Assembly: GCF_000158915.1 (NCBI RefSeq)
Contig: NZ_GG657754.1
Span: 3,689,371 to 3,745,754, forward strand
DNA: 56,384 nt
Source: Streptomyces himastatinicus ATCC 53653
GTDB lineage: Bacteria; Actinomycetota; Actinomycetes; Streptomycetales; Streptomycetaceae
Direction of reading: 5' to 3'
The position numbers and the translations under genes are program-made. Numbering within the stretch: the stretch's first letter is position 1; each line of letters starts with the position of its first letter. The notes below the pieces were generated by a model. It was not told the origin of the DNA, did no database searches, and saw nothing but the letters and a program-made list of their open reading frames with translations. Below are positions 19,939 to 29,967 of this stretch, one piece after another.

Positions 19939-20338
19939 GAAGGGTCCTTCCCTGGAGCGGGCGTCGGCCTGTCTGGCTCGGCGACCGGTTGTGCTGTCCG
20001 GCTGTGGTCCTTCCGTTACGGACCGGGCCGGGGCGGTGGTCCGCCGGTACGGCGGAGAGAACATTCATGGTTCCGACGCGGCAGAATGGTTCGCTTGGAT
20101 CCGCCACGCCGATTCCGGTGCGTGCACGACACTGCTCAGGCAGGCTGCTCAGGCAGTGTGGGAGGCTCCCGGAAGAAGGGTGGTCCCGGATGGGGACACT
20201 TCGCACTGCGCCTCCGAGTACATCCAAGAGGCTTCAAGTGCAGACTTGAGGTTAACACTACCGGATCCAACAAACATTCCCCCTCTCCAACCGGCAATCG
20301 AGTTGTGCGGGGCCCGGGGGACGCCCCGGGCGGCTGGG
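19939..20338. other. rho upstream region
   Basis: A 400-bp gap between rho and thrB. It holds the thrB terminator hairpin at 20312-20331 and otherwise the rho promoter and leader, which I could not define. The rho frame stays open to 20064 here, but homologues start at 19938. I see no gene. Confidence 0.5.
20312..20331 (-). terminator. Hairpin terminator after thrB
   Basis: GCCCGGGG and CCCCGGGC pair around a 4-base loop, 8 bases past the thrB stop, without a T-run. Confidence 0.65.
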
Positions 20339-21253
20339 TCAGCTGAGCGGCAGGACGCTCGCCCCCCCGGCGTCGAGAGCCAGCCGATTGGCCGCCCACC
20401 CCTCGCCCGCCAGCCGTGCGACCTTGTCGGCCGCACCGTCCTCGACCAGCGCGAGCACCGTGGGGCCCGCGCCGGAGACGACCGCGGGGACGCCGTCCGC
20501 ACGCAGTCGGTGCACCAGGCTCACGCTCTCGGGCATCGCCGGAGCGCGGTATTCCTGGTGGAGCCGGTCCTCCGTCGCCGCGAGCAGCAGCTCGGGACGC
20601 CTGGTCAGGGCCTCCACGAGCAGGGCCGCACGCCCCGCGTTGACGGCCGCGTCCACATGCGGGACGGTGCGCGGCAGCAGTCCGCGGGCGGTCTCCGTGA
20701 GCACCGGCTTCCCGGGCACGAAGACCACCGGAACGATGGAATCGGCAGGGTCCATTCTGATCGCCCGGGCGGCTCCCGCGTCCGTCCAGGCGAGGGTGAA
20801 GCCGCCGAGCAGACAGGCGGCGACGTTGTCGGGGTGGCCCTCGATCTCGGTGGCCAGCTCCACCAGCGCCTCGTCGTCGAGTTTTTCGCCGCCGCCTATC
20901 GTCACGGCGCGCGCGGCGGTGATCCCGGCGCAGATGGCGGCGGAGGAGGAGCCGAGGCCGCGGCCGTGCGGAATGCGGTTGGCGCAGACCACCTCGAGGC
21001 CGCGCGGCTGCCCGCCCAGCAGGTCGAAGGCGGTACGGAGGGACCGTACGAGCAGATGGCTCTCGTCGCGCGGCAGGCTCTCGGCGCCCTCGCCCGCGAT
21101 GTCGACGTGCAGACCGGAGTCGGCGACCCGGACCACCACGTCGTCGTAGAGCCCCAGGGCGAGACCGAAGGCGTCATAGCCGGGACCGAGATTGGCGCTC
21201 GAGGCAGGGACGCGCACTCGGACGGCGGCGGCGCGGAACGCTGGACCGGCCAT
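20339..21253 (-). CDS. thrB: Homoserine kinase
   Basis: A 304-residue GHMP-family kinase. It has the N-terminal VPASSANLGPGYD, the ATP-binding PHGRGLGSSSAA and the C-terminal VVSGAGPTV. It phosphorylates L-homoserine for the ThrC reaction. ATG 21253 (MAGPAFR) is the start. The frame continues upstream to 21307, but that part is unlike the family. It follows thrC and hom on the same strand, separated from thrC by about 450 bp. Confidence 0.95.
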   Translation of the reverse strand: MAGPAFRAAAVRVRVPASSANLGPGYDAFGLALGLYDDVVVRVADSGLHVDIAGEGAESLPRDESHLLVRSLRTAFDLLGGQPRGLEVVCANRIPHGRGLGSSSAAICAGITAARAVTIGGGEKLDDEALVELATEIEGHPDNVAACLLGGFTLAWTDAGAARAIRMDPADSIVPVVFVPGKPVLTETARGLLPRTVPHVDAAVNAGRAALLVEALTRRPELLLAATEDRLHQEYRAPAMPESVSLVHRLRADGVPAVVSGAGPTVLALVEDGAADKVARLAGEGWAANRLALDAGGASVLPLS

Positions 21254-21706
21254 CGCTCGATGACTCTCCTTGTGTGACGTGAGATTGCTCGAAGAGGTAC
21301 GGAACACCGCGGGGGCCGTGACAGGACGGCGACGCCGCGCAGAGGTGAAGGCTCTGCGTCGGGGCGGATTCAGTACAGCCTATCGAAGGAAGGTTCTGTG
21401 GCGACATAGGGCGCACGGGAGGCGCACGATGCGTGTCGCACTCCCTGTCGTCGACCAGGTCCACTCTACTGGAGGGTTCCACATGCCCTCATCGTTCCTG
21501 CGCATCTCGTCCACCACTCGAGTGGATCTAGAGAACGCCCGGTGGGCGGAGGCGGCGGGAAGCGGGCGCACGCCCCCTGGGGCGGGCCCTGAGGCCCTCC
21601 GGCGTGGGCCCGGAGGTTGTCCGGCGTGTGTCCGGCGTGGGTGTCCACGGGCCGGGCCGGGGGCTCGACGACAGCGCCCCGACCCGCCTCGCGCGTTCTC
21701 CCGCGT
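21254..21706. other. thrC-thrB intergenic region with palindrome and short repeats
   Basis: These 453 bp are unusually long for a gap inside an amino-acid operon. They contain a hairpin (CCTCCGG 21596-21602, CCGGAGG 21610-21616) that may end thrC transcription, three copies of TCCGGCGTG between 21599 and 21640, and a perfect 12-bp palindrome CCACTCGAGTGG at 21514-21525. thrB probably has its own promoter here. I see no gene. Confidence 0.5.
21514..21525. repeat. 12-bp palindrome upstream of thrB
   Basis: CCACTCGAGTGG is perfectly palindromic and lies about 260 bp before the thrB start. It is a possible regulator site; the regulator is unknown. Confidence 0.35.
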
Positions 21707-22813
21707 TTACGCCAGTCCGAGCCGTACGGCCGCCGCGTCGGCGTCCACCGGCACGATGACCGGCTGCGGAGCGCCCGCGACCGCCCAGTCGGGGTCCTTC
21801 AGGCCGTTGCCCGTCACCGTGCACACGATGCGCTGGCCCGGGTCGACCTTGCCCTGCTCGGCCGCCTTCAGCAGCCCGGCCACGCTCGCCGCGGAGGCCG
21901 GCTCGACGAAGACGCCCTCCTGGGAGGCGAGCATCCGGTAGGCGGCGAGGATCTGACGGTCGGTCACCTCGTCGATGAAGCCGCCCGACTCGTCCCGCGC
22001 CCGCTCGGCCTGCGTCCAGGAGGCCGGGTTGCCGATCCGGATCGCGGTGGCGATGGTGGCAGGCTCCTTGACCGGCTCGCCGCGCACGAAGGGAGCCGAG
22101 CCCGACGCCTGGAAGCCCCACATCCGGGGGGCGCGGGAGGCCGGGCCGTCCTCGGCCGCGTACTCCTGGTAGCCCTTCCAGTAGGCGGTGATGTTGCCCG
22201 CGTTCCCGACCGGCAGGACGTGGATGTCGGGCGCGTCGCCGAGCATGTCGACGATCTCGAAGGCCGCGGTCTTCTGCCCTTCGATACGGGCCGGGTTGAC
22301 CGAATTGACCAGCGCCACCGGGTACTTCTCGGACAGGCCGCGCGCGAGCGTCAGGCAGTCGTCGAAGTTGCCGTCGACCTGGAGGATCTTCGCGCCGTGC
22401 ACCAGCGCCTGGCCCATCTTGCCCAGCGCGATCTTGCCCTGCGGCACCAGCACCGCGCAGACCATCCCGGCGCGCACGGCGTACGCCGCCGCCGACGCCG
22501 AGGTGTTTCCGGTGGAGGCGCAGATGACGGCCTTCGCCCCGGCCTCCTTGGCCGCGCTGATGGCCATCGTCATGCCGCGGTCCTTGAAGGACCCGGTGGG
22601 GTTGGCGCCCTCGACCTTGAGGTGGACCTCGCAGCCGGTGCGCTCGGAGAGCACCTGCGCGGGCACGAGGGGCGTCCCGCCCTCGCGGAGGGTGACGACG
22701 GGGCTCGTCTCGCCGACCGGGAGGCGGTCGCGGTACTCCTCGATGATGCCCCGCCATCCGTGCCACTGGCGGGTGCCGGACATTCGAGTCCCGGCGTCAG
22801 CAATTGCGTTCAT
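21707..22813 (-). CDS. thrC: Threonine synthase
   Basis: A 368-residue fold-type II PLP enzyme. It has the PLP lysine in [22 protein letters not shown] and the phosphate-binding glycine loop VGNAGN. It converts O-phosphohomoserine to threonine. ATG 22813 is preceded by AAGGG. It lies 67 bp after hom, so hom-thrC are probably one transcript. Confidence 0.96.
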   Translation of the reverse strand: MNAIADAGTRMSGTRQWHGWRGIIEEYRDRLPVGETSPVVTLREGGTPLVPAQVLSERTGCEVHLKVEGANPTGSFKDRGMTMAISAAKEAGAKAVICASTGNTSASAAAYAVRAGMVCAVLVPQGKIALGKMGQALVHGAKILQVDGNFDDCLTLARGLSEKYPVALVNSVNPARIEGQKTAAFEIVDMLGDAPDIHVLPVGNAGNITAYWKGYQEYAAEDGPASRAPRMWGFQASGSAPFVRGEPVKEPATIATAIRIGNPASWTQAERARDESGGFIDEVTDRQILAAYRMLASQEGVFVEPASAASVAGLLKAAEQGKVDPGQRIVCTVTGNGLKDPDWAVAGAPQPVIVPVDADAAAVRLGLA

Positions 22814-22880
22814 GATTTCCCTTTTTCTCCACTCGCCCTCTACTCGGCCTCTGCTCCGCCTCTAGGGGGTGTCTTACCTG

Positions 22881-24173
22881 CTACTCGCCCTCGACCCGCA
22901 TGATGCTCGCGACATCACGGACGGTGTCGAGTTGGCGCAGTGTCTCGACGGTCGCCGAGAGGGCGGCGTCGCTCGCGCGATGGGTCACGACGACGAGGGA
23001 CGCCTCGCCGTCCTTCCCCTGCTGCCGGACCGTATCGATCGACACGCCGTGCTCGGCGAAGACTGTCGCCACCTGAGCGAGAACACCCGGTTTGTCGGCG
23101 ACGTCGAGGCTGATGTGGTAGCGCGTGACCACCTGGCCCATGGGGCTCACCGGCAGTCGGCTGTACGCGGACTCGCCCGGCCCTGCGGTGCCCGACAGCT
23201 TGTTGCGGCACGCCGCGACCAGGTCCCCGAGGACGGCGGAGGCGGTCGGCGAACCGCCCGCGCCCGGTCCGTAGAACATCAGCTGACCGGCGGCGTCGGC
23301 CTCCACGAAGACCGCGTTGTACGCCTCGCGGACCGACGCCAGCGGATGGGTCAGCGGAATCATCGCCGGATGCACCCGCGCGGTCACCGACCGGCCGTCG
23401 GCGGCCCGCTCGCAGATCGCGAGCAGCTTGACGGTGCACCCCATGCGCTTGGCGGAGGCGATGTCGGCCCCGGTCACCTCGGTGATGCCCTCGCGGTGCA
23501 CATCGTCGAGGGTGACCCGGGTGTGGAAGGCGATCCCGGCCAGGATCGCGGCCTTGGCGGCGGCGTCGAAGCCCTCGACGTCGGCGGTCGGGTCGGCCTC
23601 GGCGTACCCGAGCGCGGTGGCCTCGTCCAGCGCCTCGGAATACCCGGCTCCGCTGGTGTCCATCCGGTCGAGGATGAAGTTCGTCGTGCCGTTGACGATG
23701 CCGAGTACGCGGTTGATGTTGTCGCCCGCGAGCGATTCGCGCAGCGGCCGCACCAGCGGAATCGCGCCCGCGACCGCCGCCTCGTAGTACAGGTCCGCCC
23801 CGCGCTCCTGGGCGGCGGCGTGCAGCGCCGCGCCGTCCTTGGCGACCAGCGCCTTGTTGGCCGACACCACGCTCGCGCCATGCTCGAAGGCGGTGGTGAT
23901 CAGCGTGCGGGCGGGCTCGATCCCGCCGATGACCTCGACCACCACGTCGATGTCCCCGCGCTTGACCAGCGCGGTGGCGTCGGTGGTCACCAGCTCGGCC
24001 GGTACGCCCTCGCGGACCCGCCCCGGGCGCCGCACCGCGATCCCGGCCAGCTCGACCGGGGCGCCGATGCGTGCCGCGAGGTCGTCCGCGTGCGTCGTCA
24101 TGATGCGCGTCACCTCTGAGCCGACGACTCCACAGCCCAGCAGCGCCACTTTCAGCGGACGCGTACGCATCAT
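22881..24173 (-). CDS. hom: Homoserine dehydrogenase
   Basis: A 430-residue enzyme with an N-terminal NAD(P)-binding domain (LLGCGVVGSEV) and the catalytic block GIVNGTTNFILDRM. A C-terminal ACT domain (YHISLDVADKPGVLAQVA) is the usual site of threonine feedback inhibition. It reduces aspartate semialdehyde to homoserine. ATG 24173 or 24170 follows GAGG. It lies between lysA and thrC in a lysine/threonine branch cluster. Confidence 0.96.
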   Translation of the reverse strand: MMRTRPLKVALLGCGVVGSEVTRIMTTHADDLAARIGAPVELAGIAVRRPGRVREGVPAELVTTDATALVKRGDIDVVVEVIGGIEPARTLITTAFEHGASVVSANKALVAKDGAALHAAAQERGADLYYEAAVAGAIPLVRPLRESLAGDNINRVLGIVNGTTNFILDRMDTSGAGYSEALDEATALGYAEADPTADVEGFDAAAKAAILAGIAFHTRVTLDDVHREGITEVTGADIASAKRMGCTVKLLAICERAADGRSVTARVHPAMIPLTHPLASVREAYNAVFVEADAAGQLMFYGPGAGGSPTASAVLGDLVAACRNKLSGTAGPGESAYSRLPVSPMGQVVTRYHISLDVADKPGVLAQVATVFAEHGVSIDTVRQQGKDGEASLVVVTHRASDAALSATVETLRQLDTVRDVASIMRVEGE

Positions 24174-24333
24174 CCGACCTCGCTTCTCATCCATCTAGGT
24201 GGTGCACCAGTCTCTTGCACTGGACGGGGTTTCCTGCCCCCGGGTCCAGTATCCGAGATTTCTTTCTCGCTGACCGATCCAGGCAACCGATCTTGCCGAC
24301 GACCCCGCCGACCGATCCCTCTAACCGACCTCT

Positions 24334-25725
24334 CTAACCGACATCCAGCCGCAGCAGGTCCTCCTCCGTCTCCCGGCGGACGATTTCCCGCGCCTCACCG
24401 CCCCGCACGGCGACGACCGGCGGACGCAGCGCATGGTTGTAGTTGCTGGCCATCGAGCGGCAGTACGCGCCGGTGGCCGGGACGGCGAGCAGGTCGCCGG
24501 GCGCCAGGTCGGCGGGCAGGAAGGCGTCCCGTACGACGATGTCGCCCGACTCGCAGTGCTTGCCGACCACCCGGGACACCATCGGCTCGGCCGTGGACGA
24601 ACGGGAGACCAACGCCACCGAGTACTCCGCATCGTAGAGCGCCGTACGGATGTTGTCGGACATGCCCCCATCGACACTGACGTACGTCCGCAGGCCCGGC
24701 AGTTCCTTGACCGTACCCACCTCGTACAGGGTGAATGCCGTCGGCCCGACGATCGCCCGCCCCGGCTCCACGGACAGCCGCGGCACCGAGAGCCCCGCGC
24801 CCGCACACTCCCGGGTCACGATCTCCCGCAGCGCCTTCGCGATGTCGTGCGGCTCGCTCGGGTCGTCGTCCGGCGTGTACGCGATGCCGAGACCGCCGCC
24901 GAGGTCGATCTCGGGCAGCTCGACCCCGTGCTCGTCCCGGACCTCCTTGAGCAGCCCCACGACGCGGTGGGCGGCCACCTCGAAGCCGGAGGTGTCGAAG
25001 ATCTGCGACCCGATGTGCGAGTGCACGCCGATCAGCTCGAGCCCGTCGAGCTTCAGCGCCCGCCGCACCGCCTCGGCCGCCTGCCCGCCCGCGAGCGGAA
25101 TGCCGAACTTCTGGTCCTCGTGGGCGGTCGCGATGAACTCGTGCGTATGCGCCTCGACGCCGACCGTGACCCGGATCTGGACCTTCTGCCGCTTGCCGAG
25201 ACCCTGCGCGATGTGGGCGACGCGCACGATCTCCTGAAAGGAGTCGAGCACGATGCGCCCGACACCCGCTTCCACAGCCCTGTGGATCTCCTTCGCACTC
25301 TTGTTGTTTCCATGCAACGCGATCCGCTCGGCGGGAATCCCGGCGGCGAGCGCGGTGACCAGCTCCCCCTCGGAGCAGACGTCGAGGTTCAGCCCCTCCT
25401 CGTGGAGCCAGCGCACGACGGCGCGGGACAGGAACGCCTTCCCGGCGTAGAACACGTCCGCGTCCTCCCCGAACGCCTCCCGCCAGGCCCGGCAGCGGGC
25501 GCGGAAGTCGTCCTCGTCGAGGAAGTAGGCGGGGGTCCCGAACCGCTCGGCGAGCGAAGCGACATCGATCCCGCCGACGGTGACAACACCATCGGCGTTT
25601 CTCGACACCGTGCGGGACCAGACCCGAGCATCGAGCTGATTGAGATCGGCGGGCGGCGCGGCGTAGTGCCCCTCGGGCAGAACATCGGCGTGACGGGGCC
25701 CGGCGGGGTGGGCGGAACGGCTCAT
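24334..25725 (-). CDS. lysA: Diaminopimelate decarboxylase
   Basis: A 463-residue fold-type III PLP enzyme. It has the PLP lysine in [30 protein letters not shown] and the active-site Cys region GKHCESGD. It decarboxylates meso-diaminopimelate to lysine. ATG 25725 (MSRSAHP) is the start; a TTG at 25746 would overlap the preceding gene. It is 17 bp downstream of the ArgS-like gene. Confidence 0.95.
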   Translation of the reverse strand: MSRSAHPAGPRHADVLPEGHYAAPPADLNQLDARVWSRTVSRNADGVVTVGGIDVASLAERFGTPAYFLDEDDFRARCRAWREAFGEDADVFYAGKAFLSRAVVRWLHEEGLNLDVCSEGELVTALAAGIPAERIALHGNNKSAKEIHRAVEAGVGRIVLDSFQEIVRVAHIAQGLGKRQKVQIRVTVGVEAHTHEFIATAHEDQKFGIPLAGGQAAEAVRRALKLDGLELIGVHSHIGSQIFDTSGFEVAAHRVVGLLKEVRDEHGVELPEIDLGGGLGIAYTPDDDPSEPHDIAKALREIVTRECAGAGLSVPRLSVEPGRAIVGPTAFTLYEVGTVKELPGLRTYVSVDGGMSDNIRTALYDAEYSVALVSRSSTAEPMVSRVVGKHCESGDIVVRDAFLPADLAPGDLLAVPATGAYCRSMASNYNHALRPPVVAVRGGEAREIVRRETEEDLLRLDVG

Positions 25726-25742
25726 GCTGTCTCTCTCATTGA

Positions 25743-26654
25743 TCAAATGCGGTTCGGGGCGCTGATGCCAAGCAGTCGGAGGCCATTGGCGAGCACGACG
25801 CGGGTGGCCTCGGCCAGCCGTTTTCGCCGCGTACCAGGAAGGAAGGCATCAGCGGTGGCAACAAGGTGACGAGCGACCCGATCGGGCGCACGGTGCCGAG
25901 CGGCGGATTCGACGGTACGAGGAAAGTCCCCCAGCAACCCGAGCAGCGCCGAGTCGTCGGCCCCCTCTGCCTCTGCATCGCCGACGGACCTCTTCGCCAA
26001 GGCATGCGCATACCGCACCCTGAAGAGCGGATTCCCCTCCCGCTGGGCCAGCAGGTGCGCCGGATCCAGATCGGGCAGATCATGCGCGGCAGCCCGCAAC
26101 AGCCCCCACCGAGCAGCATCGGACCCCAGCCGGGTAAGCAGCTCACGAGCCCCGACCCCGGCGCCCCGCACAGAAATGACCTCACCGCCGGGGCCTACAT
26201 CAACCGACCCCCCACACCCCTCAACAAGTCCCTTCACGACATGCAGCACCAGCGCGGCCCGCACCTCATCGGCGGGCGCGAAGCGCAAGCACACCCCCGC
26301 AAGCCCGTCGCCGAGCCCATACCCATCCCCCTGCTCAAGCACGACCCCGAGCAGCTGCTCATGCGAGCGCGCATCAAGGGTGATGTTGAGGAACCCAGGC
26401 CCGGCAATATCCACAGCCACGATCCCGGGCGTCCCGACGAGCCGCCGCCGCAACACCTCAGCGATCCGCGCGGCAGCGCCCTCACCCCGCCCCCGGGCCA
26501 GCTGCAACGCCACATTGGTCGCATAATCCCCGCACCCGGGCCGCGGCGGGGTCTGCACCTTCACCCGCTCCGGCACGTCGACGCACAGCTCGTCGGCCTC
26601 GACGGCGCGACGCACGGTGTGCAGCACAGTGCGGGAGAGCTGGGCGGGTGTCAC
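25743..26654 (-). CDS. nrtL: ArgS-related anticodon-binding protein without a catalytic core (NrtL-type)
   Basis: A 303-residue protein joining two parts of arginyl-tRNA synthetase. The N-terminal additional domain ([18 protein letters not shown]) and the C-terminal DALR anticodon-binding domain ([28 protein letters not shown]) are present, but the central Rossmann domain with HIGH and KMSKS is absent. It therefore cannot charge tRNA. GTG 26654 is the likely start, without a clear ribosome site. Its position next to lysA matches the streptomycete ArgS position; the role is unknown, with tRNA-Arg binding or sensing an inference. Confidence 0.8.
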   Translation of the reverse strand: MTPAQLSRTVLHTVRRAVEADELCVDVPERVKVQTPPRPGCGDYATNVALQLARGRGEGAAARIAEVLRRRLVGTPGIVAVDIAGPGFLNITLDARSHEQLLGVVLEQGDGYGLGDGLAGVCLRFAPADEVRAALVLHVVKGLVEGCGGSVDVGPGGEVISVRGAGVGARELLTRLGSDAARWGLLRAAAHDLPDLDPAHLLAQREGNPLFRVRYAHALAKRSVGDAEAEGADDSALLGLLGDFPRTVESAARHRAPDRVARHLVATADAFLPGTRRKRLAEATRVVLANGLRLLGISAPNRI

Positions 26655-26766
26655 GGCACCAGCGTATGGGAGGAGGGGGGTGCCTCCGCGAACCGGTTTC
26701 GCCCCTCGGACCGCACGTGCGCCCCACCCTCCAAACCGGCGCCCACCGGCCAACCCAAAACCTCGG

Positions 26767-27198
26767 CTAGCCGGTGGGCCCCACAGCCGGCTCAGCATCA
26801 CCGGGCGCCGCCGCCCCAGCGGCCCCTTGACTCATCAGCCGCCCCACGAGCTTCACCAGCTCGGCGGGCTCGAAGGGTTTCGCCAGAAAGGCATCCACCC
26901 CCAGCGCCCGCCCCCGGTCCACCTCCACCTGCGTACACGCACTGATCATCGCGACCGGCAACTGCCGGGTCCGCGCGTCAGCACGCAACCTGGACGCCGT
27001 CTGTAGCCCATCCAGTCTGGGCATCACGACATCGAGAGTGATCACATCGGGTGCCACCTGGTGAACGATCTCCAGGCACTCGGCACCATCGGCCGCGGTC
27101 ACGACCTCGAAGCCCTCCAGCTCGAGGTTGACCCTGATCAGCTGCCGGATGACCTTGTTGTCGTCGACGACAAGGACCCGGCCGGACAAGCCAGGCAC
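26767..27198 (-). CDS. Single-domain response regulator (CheY-like)
   Basis: About 143 residues, almost entirely a receiver domain. It has the acidic pair VVDDNK, the phospho-acceptor Asp in VITLDVVMPRLDG and the conserved Lys in FLAKPF. There is no DNA-binding or output domain, so it probably works by protein contact. GTG 27198 starts at the domain boundary; upstream extension to 27360 is low-complexity. No kinase gene is adjacent. Confidence 0.88.
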   Translation of the reverse strand: MPGLSGRVLVVDDNKVIRQLIRVNLELEGFEVVTAADGAECLEIVHQVAPDVITLDVVMPRLDGLQTASRLRADARTRQLPVAMISACTQVEVDRGRALGVDAFLAKPFEPAELVKLVGRLMSQGAAGAAAPGDAEPAVGPTG

Positions 27199-27414
27199 AC
27201 CCTGAAGAGTAGGCGCGCCCCCGCCCCCGCGTCCGCGTTTTGCCCACTTCCACCCCGTGCGAGGGATCTTCCCCCCACTCCCCTGCGCCCGCCCCTCCAC
27301 ATGCGGTATACCCCCCTCCGCTCCCGCCCGCCACCTCTCCCCAAAAGCGTTCATGACCACCCTCAGCGAGCTGGTAGTGTTCTACCCGTCGCCGCAAGCA
27401 ACAGCGACAGGCAA

Positions 27415-27486
27415 GCCCCCGTAGCTCAGGGGATAGAGCAACGGCCTCCGGAGCCGTGTGCGCAGGTTCGAATCCTGCCGGGGGCA
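27415..27486 (+). tRNA. tRNA-Arg(CCG)
   Basis: A full cloverleaf can be drawn. The acceptor stem is GCCCCCG/CGGGGGC, the D-arm follows, the anticodon stem ACGGC/GCCGT carries loop CTCCGGA with anticodon CCG, and the T-arm is GCAGG-TTCGAAT-CCTGC. CCA is not encoded. It reads CGG codons. tRNA genes like this are common integration sites, and the gene content becomes accessory immediately after it. Confidence 0.96.
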
Positions 27487-27507
27487 CTTCTGTGTAAGTG
27501 CCGCAAA

Positions 27508-27547
27508 GCCCCGCCATCAGCTGTGATGCTGAGTGCGGGGCATTTTT
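27508..27547 (+). terminator. Terminator of tRNA-Arg
   Basis: GCCCCGC (27508-27514) pairs with GCGGGGC (27535-27541), with an inner TCAGC/GCTGA stem, followed by a run of five T. Confidence 0.9.
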
Positions 27548-27582
27548 GTGTCCGCAGGCACGCAACCGACGCGGCGGAGCGG

Positions 27583-29016
27583 CTACTGCCAAGCGCGGAC
27601 GAGGTCGTCCGGGCCCCAATGCGCCGCGAGCGGCAGACCATCCTCGACGCCACAGCGGGAGACGGCCACGAGCGGGGTGTCCGCGTCGGCGCCGGGCACC
27701 GCGAGCATGTCCCGGACCAGGGCGTCGTATTCGCGTCGGCCGAACGGCTGGGACTCCAGCCACTTGATCGAGCCGATGAACTGCACAGCGCCCGCGACGG
27801 GTTCGCGGTCGGCGCCGATCAGGTCGATCTCGGGGTTGTTCTGCCGGTTCCACCAGCCGCCGACCGCCTCCGTTCGGGGCCACGTGTCATCGGGGAGCAG
27901 GCGCAGCAGCGACTCCCGGACGACCGGCTCCACCGCACGCCCCCGCCAGGTGGTCCAGGACCGCTCGATGCGCTCCAGAGCGAGATCCCCGCGGCCACGC
28001 TCGATGAGCGGGATTCCCCGCTGAAGGAAGGCGAGCCAGAACCGGAGGTAGGGATCGGCGATCCGGTAGCGCTTGTTCTTGGTGTCGGCCTTGGTGGACA
28101 GCGGCAGATCGGTGGCGAGGATGCGCTTGGCCTGCAAGGTATTCAACAGCGGGGACAGCGTTCCGGAGGGCAGCGCGCCGGCGCCTCCGGCCTGCGCGGC
28201 GATGGTGGAGAAGGTCCGCTCACCGCTGCCGACGGCCTCCAGGACCGCCCGGGAGTGCGAGGCTTCGGGGAACTCCCCCAGCAGCGACAGCTCACCCGCC
28301 ACCAGCAGCGGCGACAGCGGATGCGCGACAGCCTCGCGCAGGAAGTCCGTACGGCCCATCCCGGGCCGCCACGACTGGACGATCTCCGGGAAGCCCCCGG
28401 TGATCAGTAGCGCGTCCACCGCGTCCGCCGCGTCCAGCCCCGTCATCGCCTGCACATCGGCCAGGTGCAGTGGCCGTACGGTCATCTTCGTGGCGCGCCC
28501 GAAGAACGGACGGCCATGGGACTGCAGCGCCTCCATCACCGACATGTCGCTGCCCACCAGGATCAACAGGACCGGCTTGGCGGACAGGTAGCGGTCCCAG
28601 ACCGTCTGCAACGCCCCTTCGAATTCCTGGTCCTGCTCCACCAGCCACGGCACTTCGTCGATCACCGCGATGCTCGGGGCATCGTCCGGAACGGCGACGG
28701 CCAGGGACCGCAGCGCCTGATTCCAGTCCGTGGCGTGCAGCCCGGCCACCAGCTCCGCCCCAGGCAGCGGGGACTGGGCAAGAGCCGAGGCGAAGTCCGC
28801 TCGCTCGGCCACTGCGTTCCGACCCCGGGTCGCCTGGAAGACCATGTACGGAACGCCGGACCGGTCACAGAACTCCTGGACGAGTCGAGACTTCCCCACC
28901 CGACGCCGTCCCGTCACGATCACAGCCTGTCCTCGGGTCGCGCCCGCGCCCTCGGCCACCAGGCCGAGCTGGCGGGTCAGCAGGCCGAGGTCGACAGCCC
29001 TGCCCTTGAAATCCAT
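27583..29016 (-). CDS. AAA-type ATPase with C-terminal DUF234 region
   Basis: A 477-residue protein with Walker A GRRRVGKS near residues 36-43, Walker B IAVIDEVPW near 115, and a sensor LVGSDMSVME. A winged-helix-like middle region precedes a C-terminal DUF234 segment (RYRIADPYLRFWLAF...NNPEIDLIG) with nuclease-like E-D character. Such proteins are frequent in archaea and in mobile or defence-like regions of bacteria; their function is unproven. ATG 29016 has AAGGG upstream. Direct repeats just before the gene suggest autoregulation. It faces the tRNA and is the first accessory gene after it. Confidence 0.85.
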   Translation of the reverse strand: MDFKGRAVDLGLLTRQLGLVAEGAGATRGQAVIVTGRRRVGKSRLVQEFCDRSGVPYMVFQATRGRNAVAERADFASALAQSPLPGAELVAGLHATDWNQALRSLAVAVPDDAPSIAVIDEVPWLVEQDQEFEGALQTVWDRYLSAKPVLLILVGSDMSVMEALQSHGRPFFGRATKMTVRPLHLADVQAMTGLDAADAVDALLITGGFPEIVQSWRPGMGRTDFLREAVAHPLSPLLVAGELSLLGEFPEASHSRAVLEAVGSGERTFSTIAAQAGGAGALPSGTLSPLLNTLQAKRILATDLPLSTKADTKNKRYRIADPYLRFWLAFLQRGIPLIERGRGDLALERIERSWTTWRGRAVEPVVRESLLRLLPDDTWPRTEAVGGWWNRQNNPEIDLIGADREPVAGAVQFIGSIKWLESQPFGRREYDALVRDMLAVPGADADTPLVAVSRCGVEDGLPLAAHWGPDDLVRAWQ

Positions 29017-29053
29017 CGCCACCCTTACGTCCAGCACACCATCCAATGGAACA

Positions 29054-29092
29054 TAGATTCGATCTTACGTAGATTGAATCTTACTTAGATGG
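29054..29092. repeat. AT-rich 16-bp direct repeats before the ATPase gene
   Basis: TAGATTCGATCTTACG (29054-29069) and TAGATTGAATCTTACT (29070-29085) match at 13 of 16 positions, and a third partial copy TAGATGG follows. Each unit contains an inner inverted repeat AGATT-n-ATCT. They lie 38-76 bases before the ATPase start on its promoter side, in the most AT-rich patch of the area. Confidence 0.7.
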
Positions 29093-29101
29093 TAATCGAT
29101 T

Positions 29102-29745
29102 TCACCCGCCCCGCCACGCACGGGCACCGAGCAGGTCCCGCATTGACTCCGCGGCGCGGACGGCCGCGTCTGCGCAGCAGTTGTTGAACAGGGCGTGGAC
29201 CTCGTCGGCCCGGTCGGCCATCCCGCGCAGGCGTGGGACCCATTCCTCCAGTTCCTCGGCCGCGTAGGTGTGGCGGAACCGCTCCTCCTTGGTGCCGGTG
29301 CCCCAGGCCCCGTTGCGGCCGTGGAAGCGCGCCACCGCCAGGCGGGGTGAGGTGACCGGGGTGACCGGGGGCATGGAGGTGGGCAGCGTCTGCGTCATGT
29401 CCACGGCTACGGCGGCCATGCCCCAGTCCGAGAGTGCCGCCTCGGTCGCGGCCCGCTCGTCGTGCGACCACCAGCCGGGGTGGCGGAATTCCACGGCGAC
29501 CGGCCAGCCGGCGGTGCGGCGCGCGCATTGGGCCAGGAACGTTTTGGCTCGTGTGTCGCCGGGGGCGAACCAGGGCGGGAACTGGAAGAGCAGGGTGCCG
29601 AGGCGCCCCGCGCTCTTCAGCGGCTCGAGCGCTCCGGTGAAGCGCTGCCACACCTCGTCGAGGAGTCCGGGGTCAGCCTCGTATCGCCCCTGGACAGCAG
29701 AGCGCGGTCCGTCCATGAACAGGTGCCGAACAGAATTGCACCCAT
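29102..29745 (-). pseudogene. DUF72 (YecE-like) gene with internal deletion and frameshift
   Basis: The C-terminal two thirds of a DUF72 protein is intact (LLDEVWQRFTGALEPL, LLFQFPPWF, VEFRHPGWW, FHGRNG). The normal N-terminus starts at ATG 29745 (MGAILFGTCSWTDRALL) but is in another frame and ends after about 18 residues. Roughly 80-90 residues that should join the two parts are missing. Either part alone has a start codon, but neither gives a full TIM-barrel-like domain. I read it as a decayed gene. Confidence 0.75.
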
Positions 29746-29967
29746 GCCCCGCCGACTACCCGGGGTCGGCCAGATGGCACCAACGCGCAAACGGAATCTC
29801 GTGCATTGGCGGCAGGGACCGCGCTCTTCCTGGGCGGGGCATTGGTGTGGCAAGGAAGCGGAGGATTGGTAGGCGGAGGCTGAGAATTAAACGATTGCGC
29901 CAAGTTCGAGCACCTGTTTGGGTTGCGCGCCAGGGCAACACCGCCCGAATTTCAGGGGGAACTTTAC

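Noticed and set aside
17674..20346. 890-codon open frame on the plus strand opposite rho
   Set aside because: It mirrors the third-position GC bias of rho and has low-complexity Leu/Ala/Gly content; rho on the other strand has all its catalytic motifs.
27415..27486. Intact integrated element bounded by attL/attR at the tRNA
   Set aside because: No integrase and no second copy of the tRNA 3' end was found in the window.
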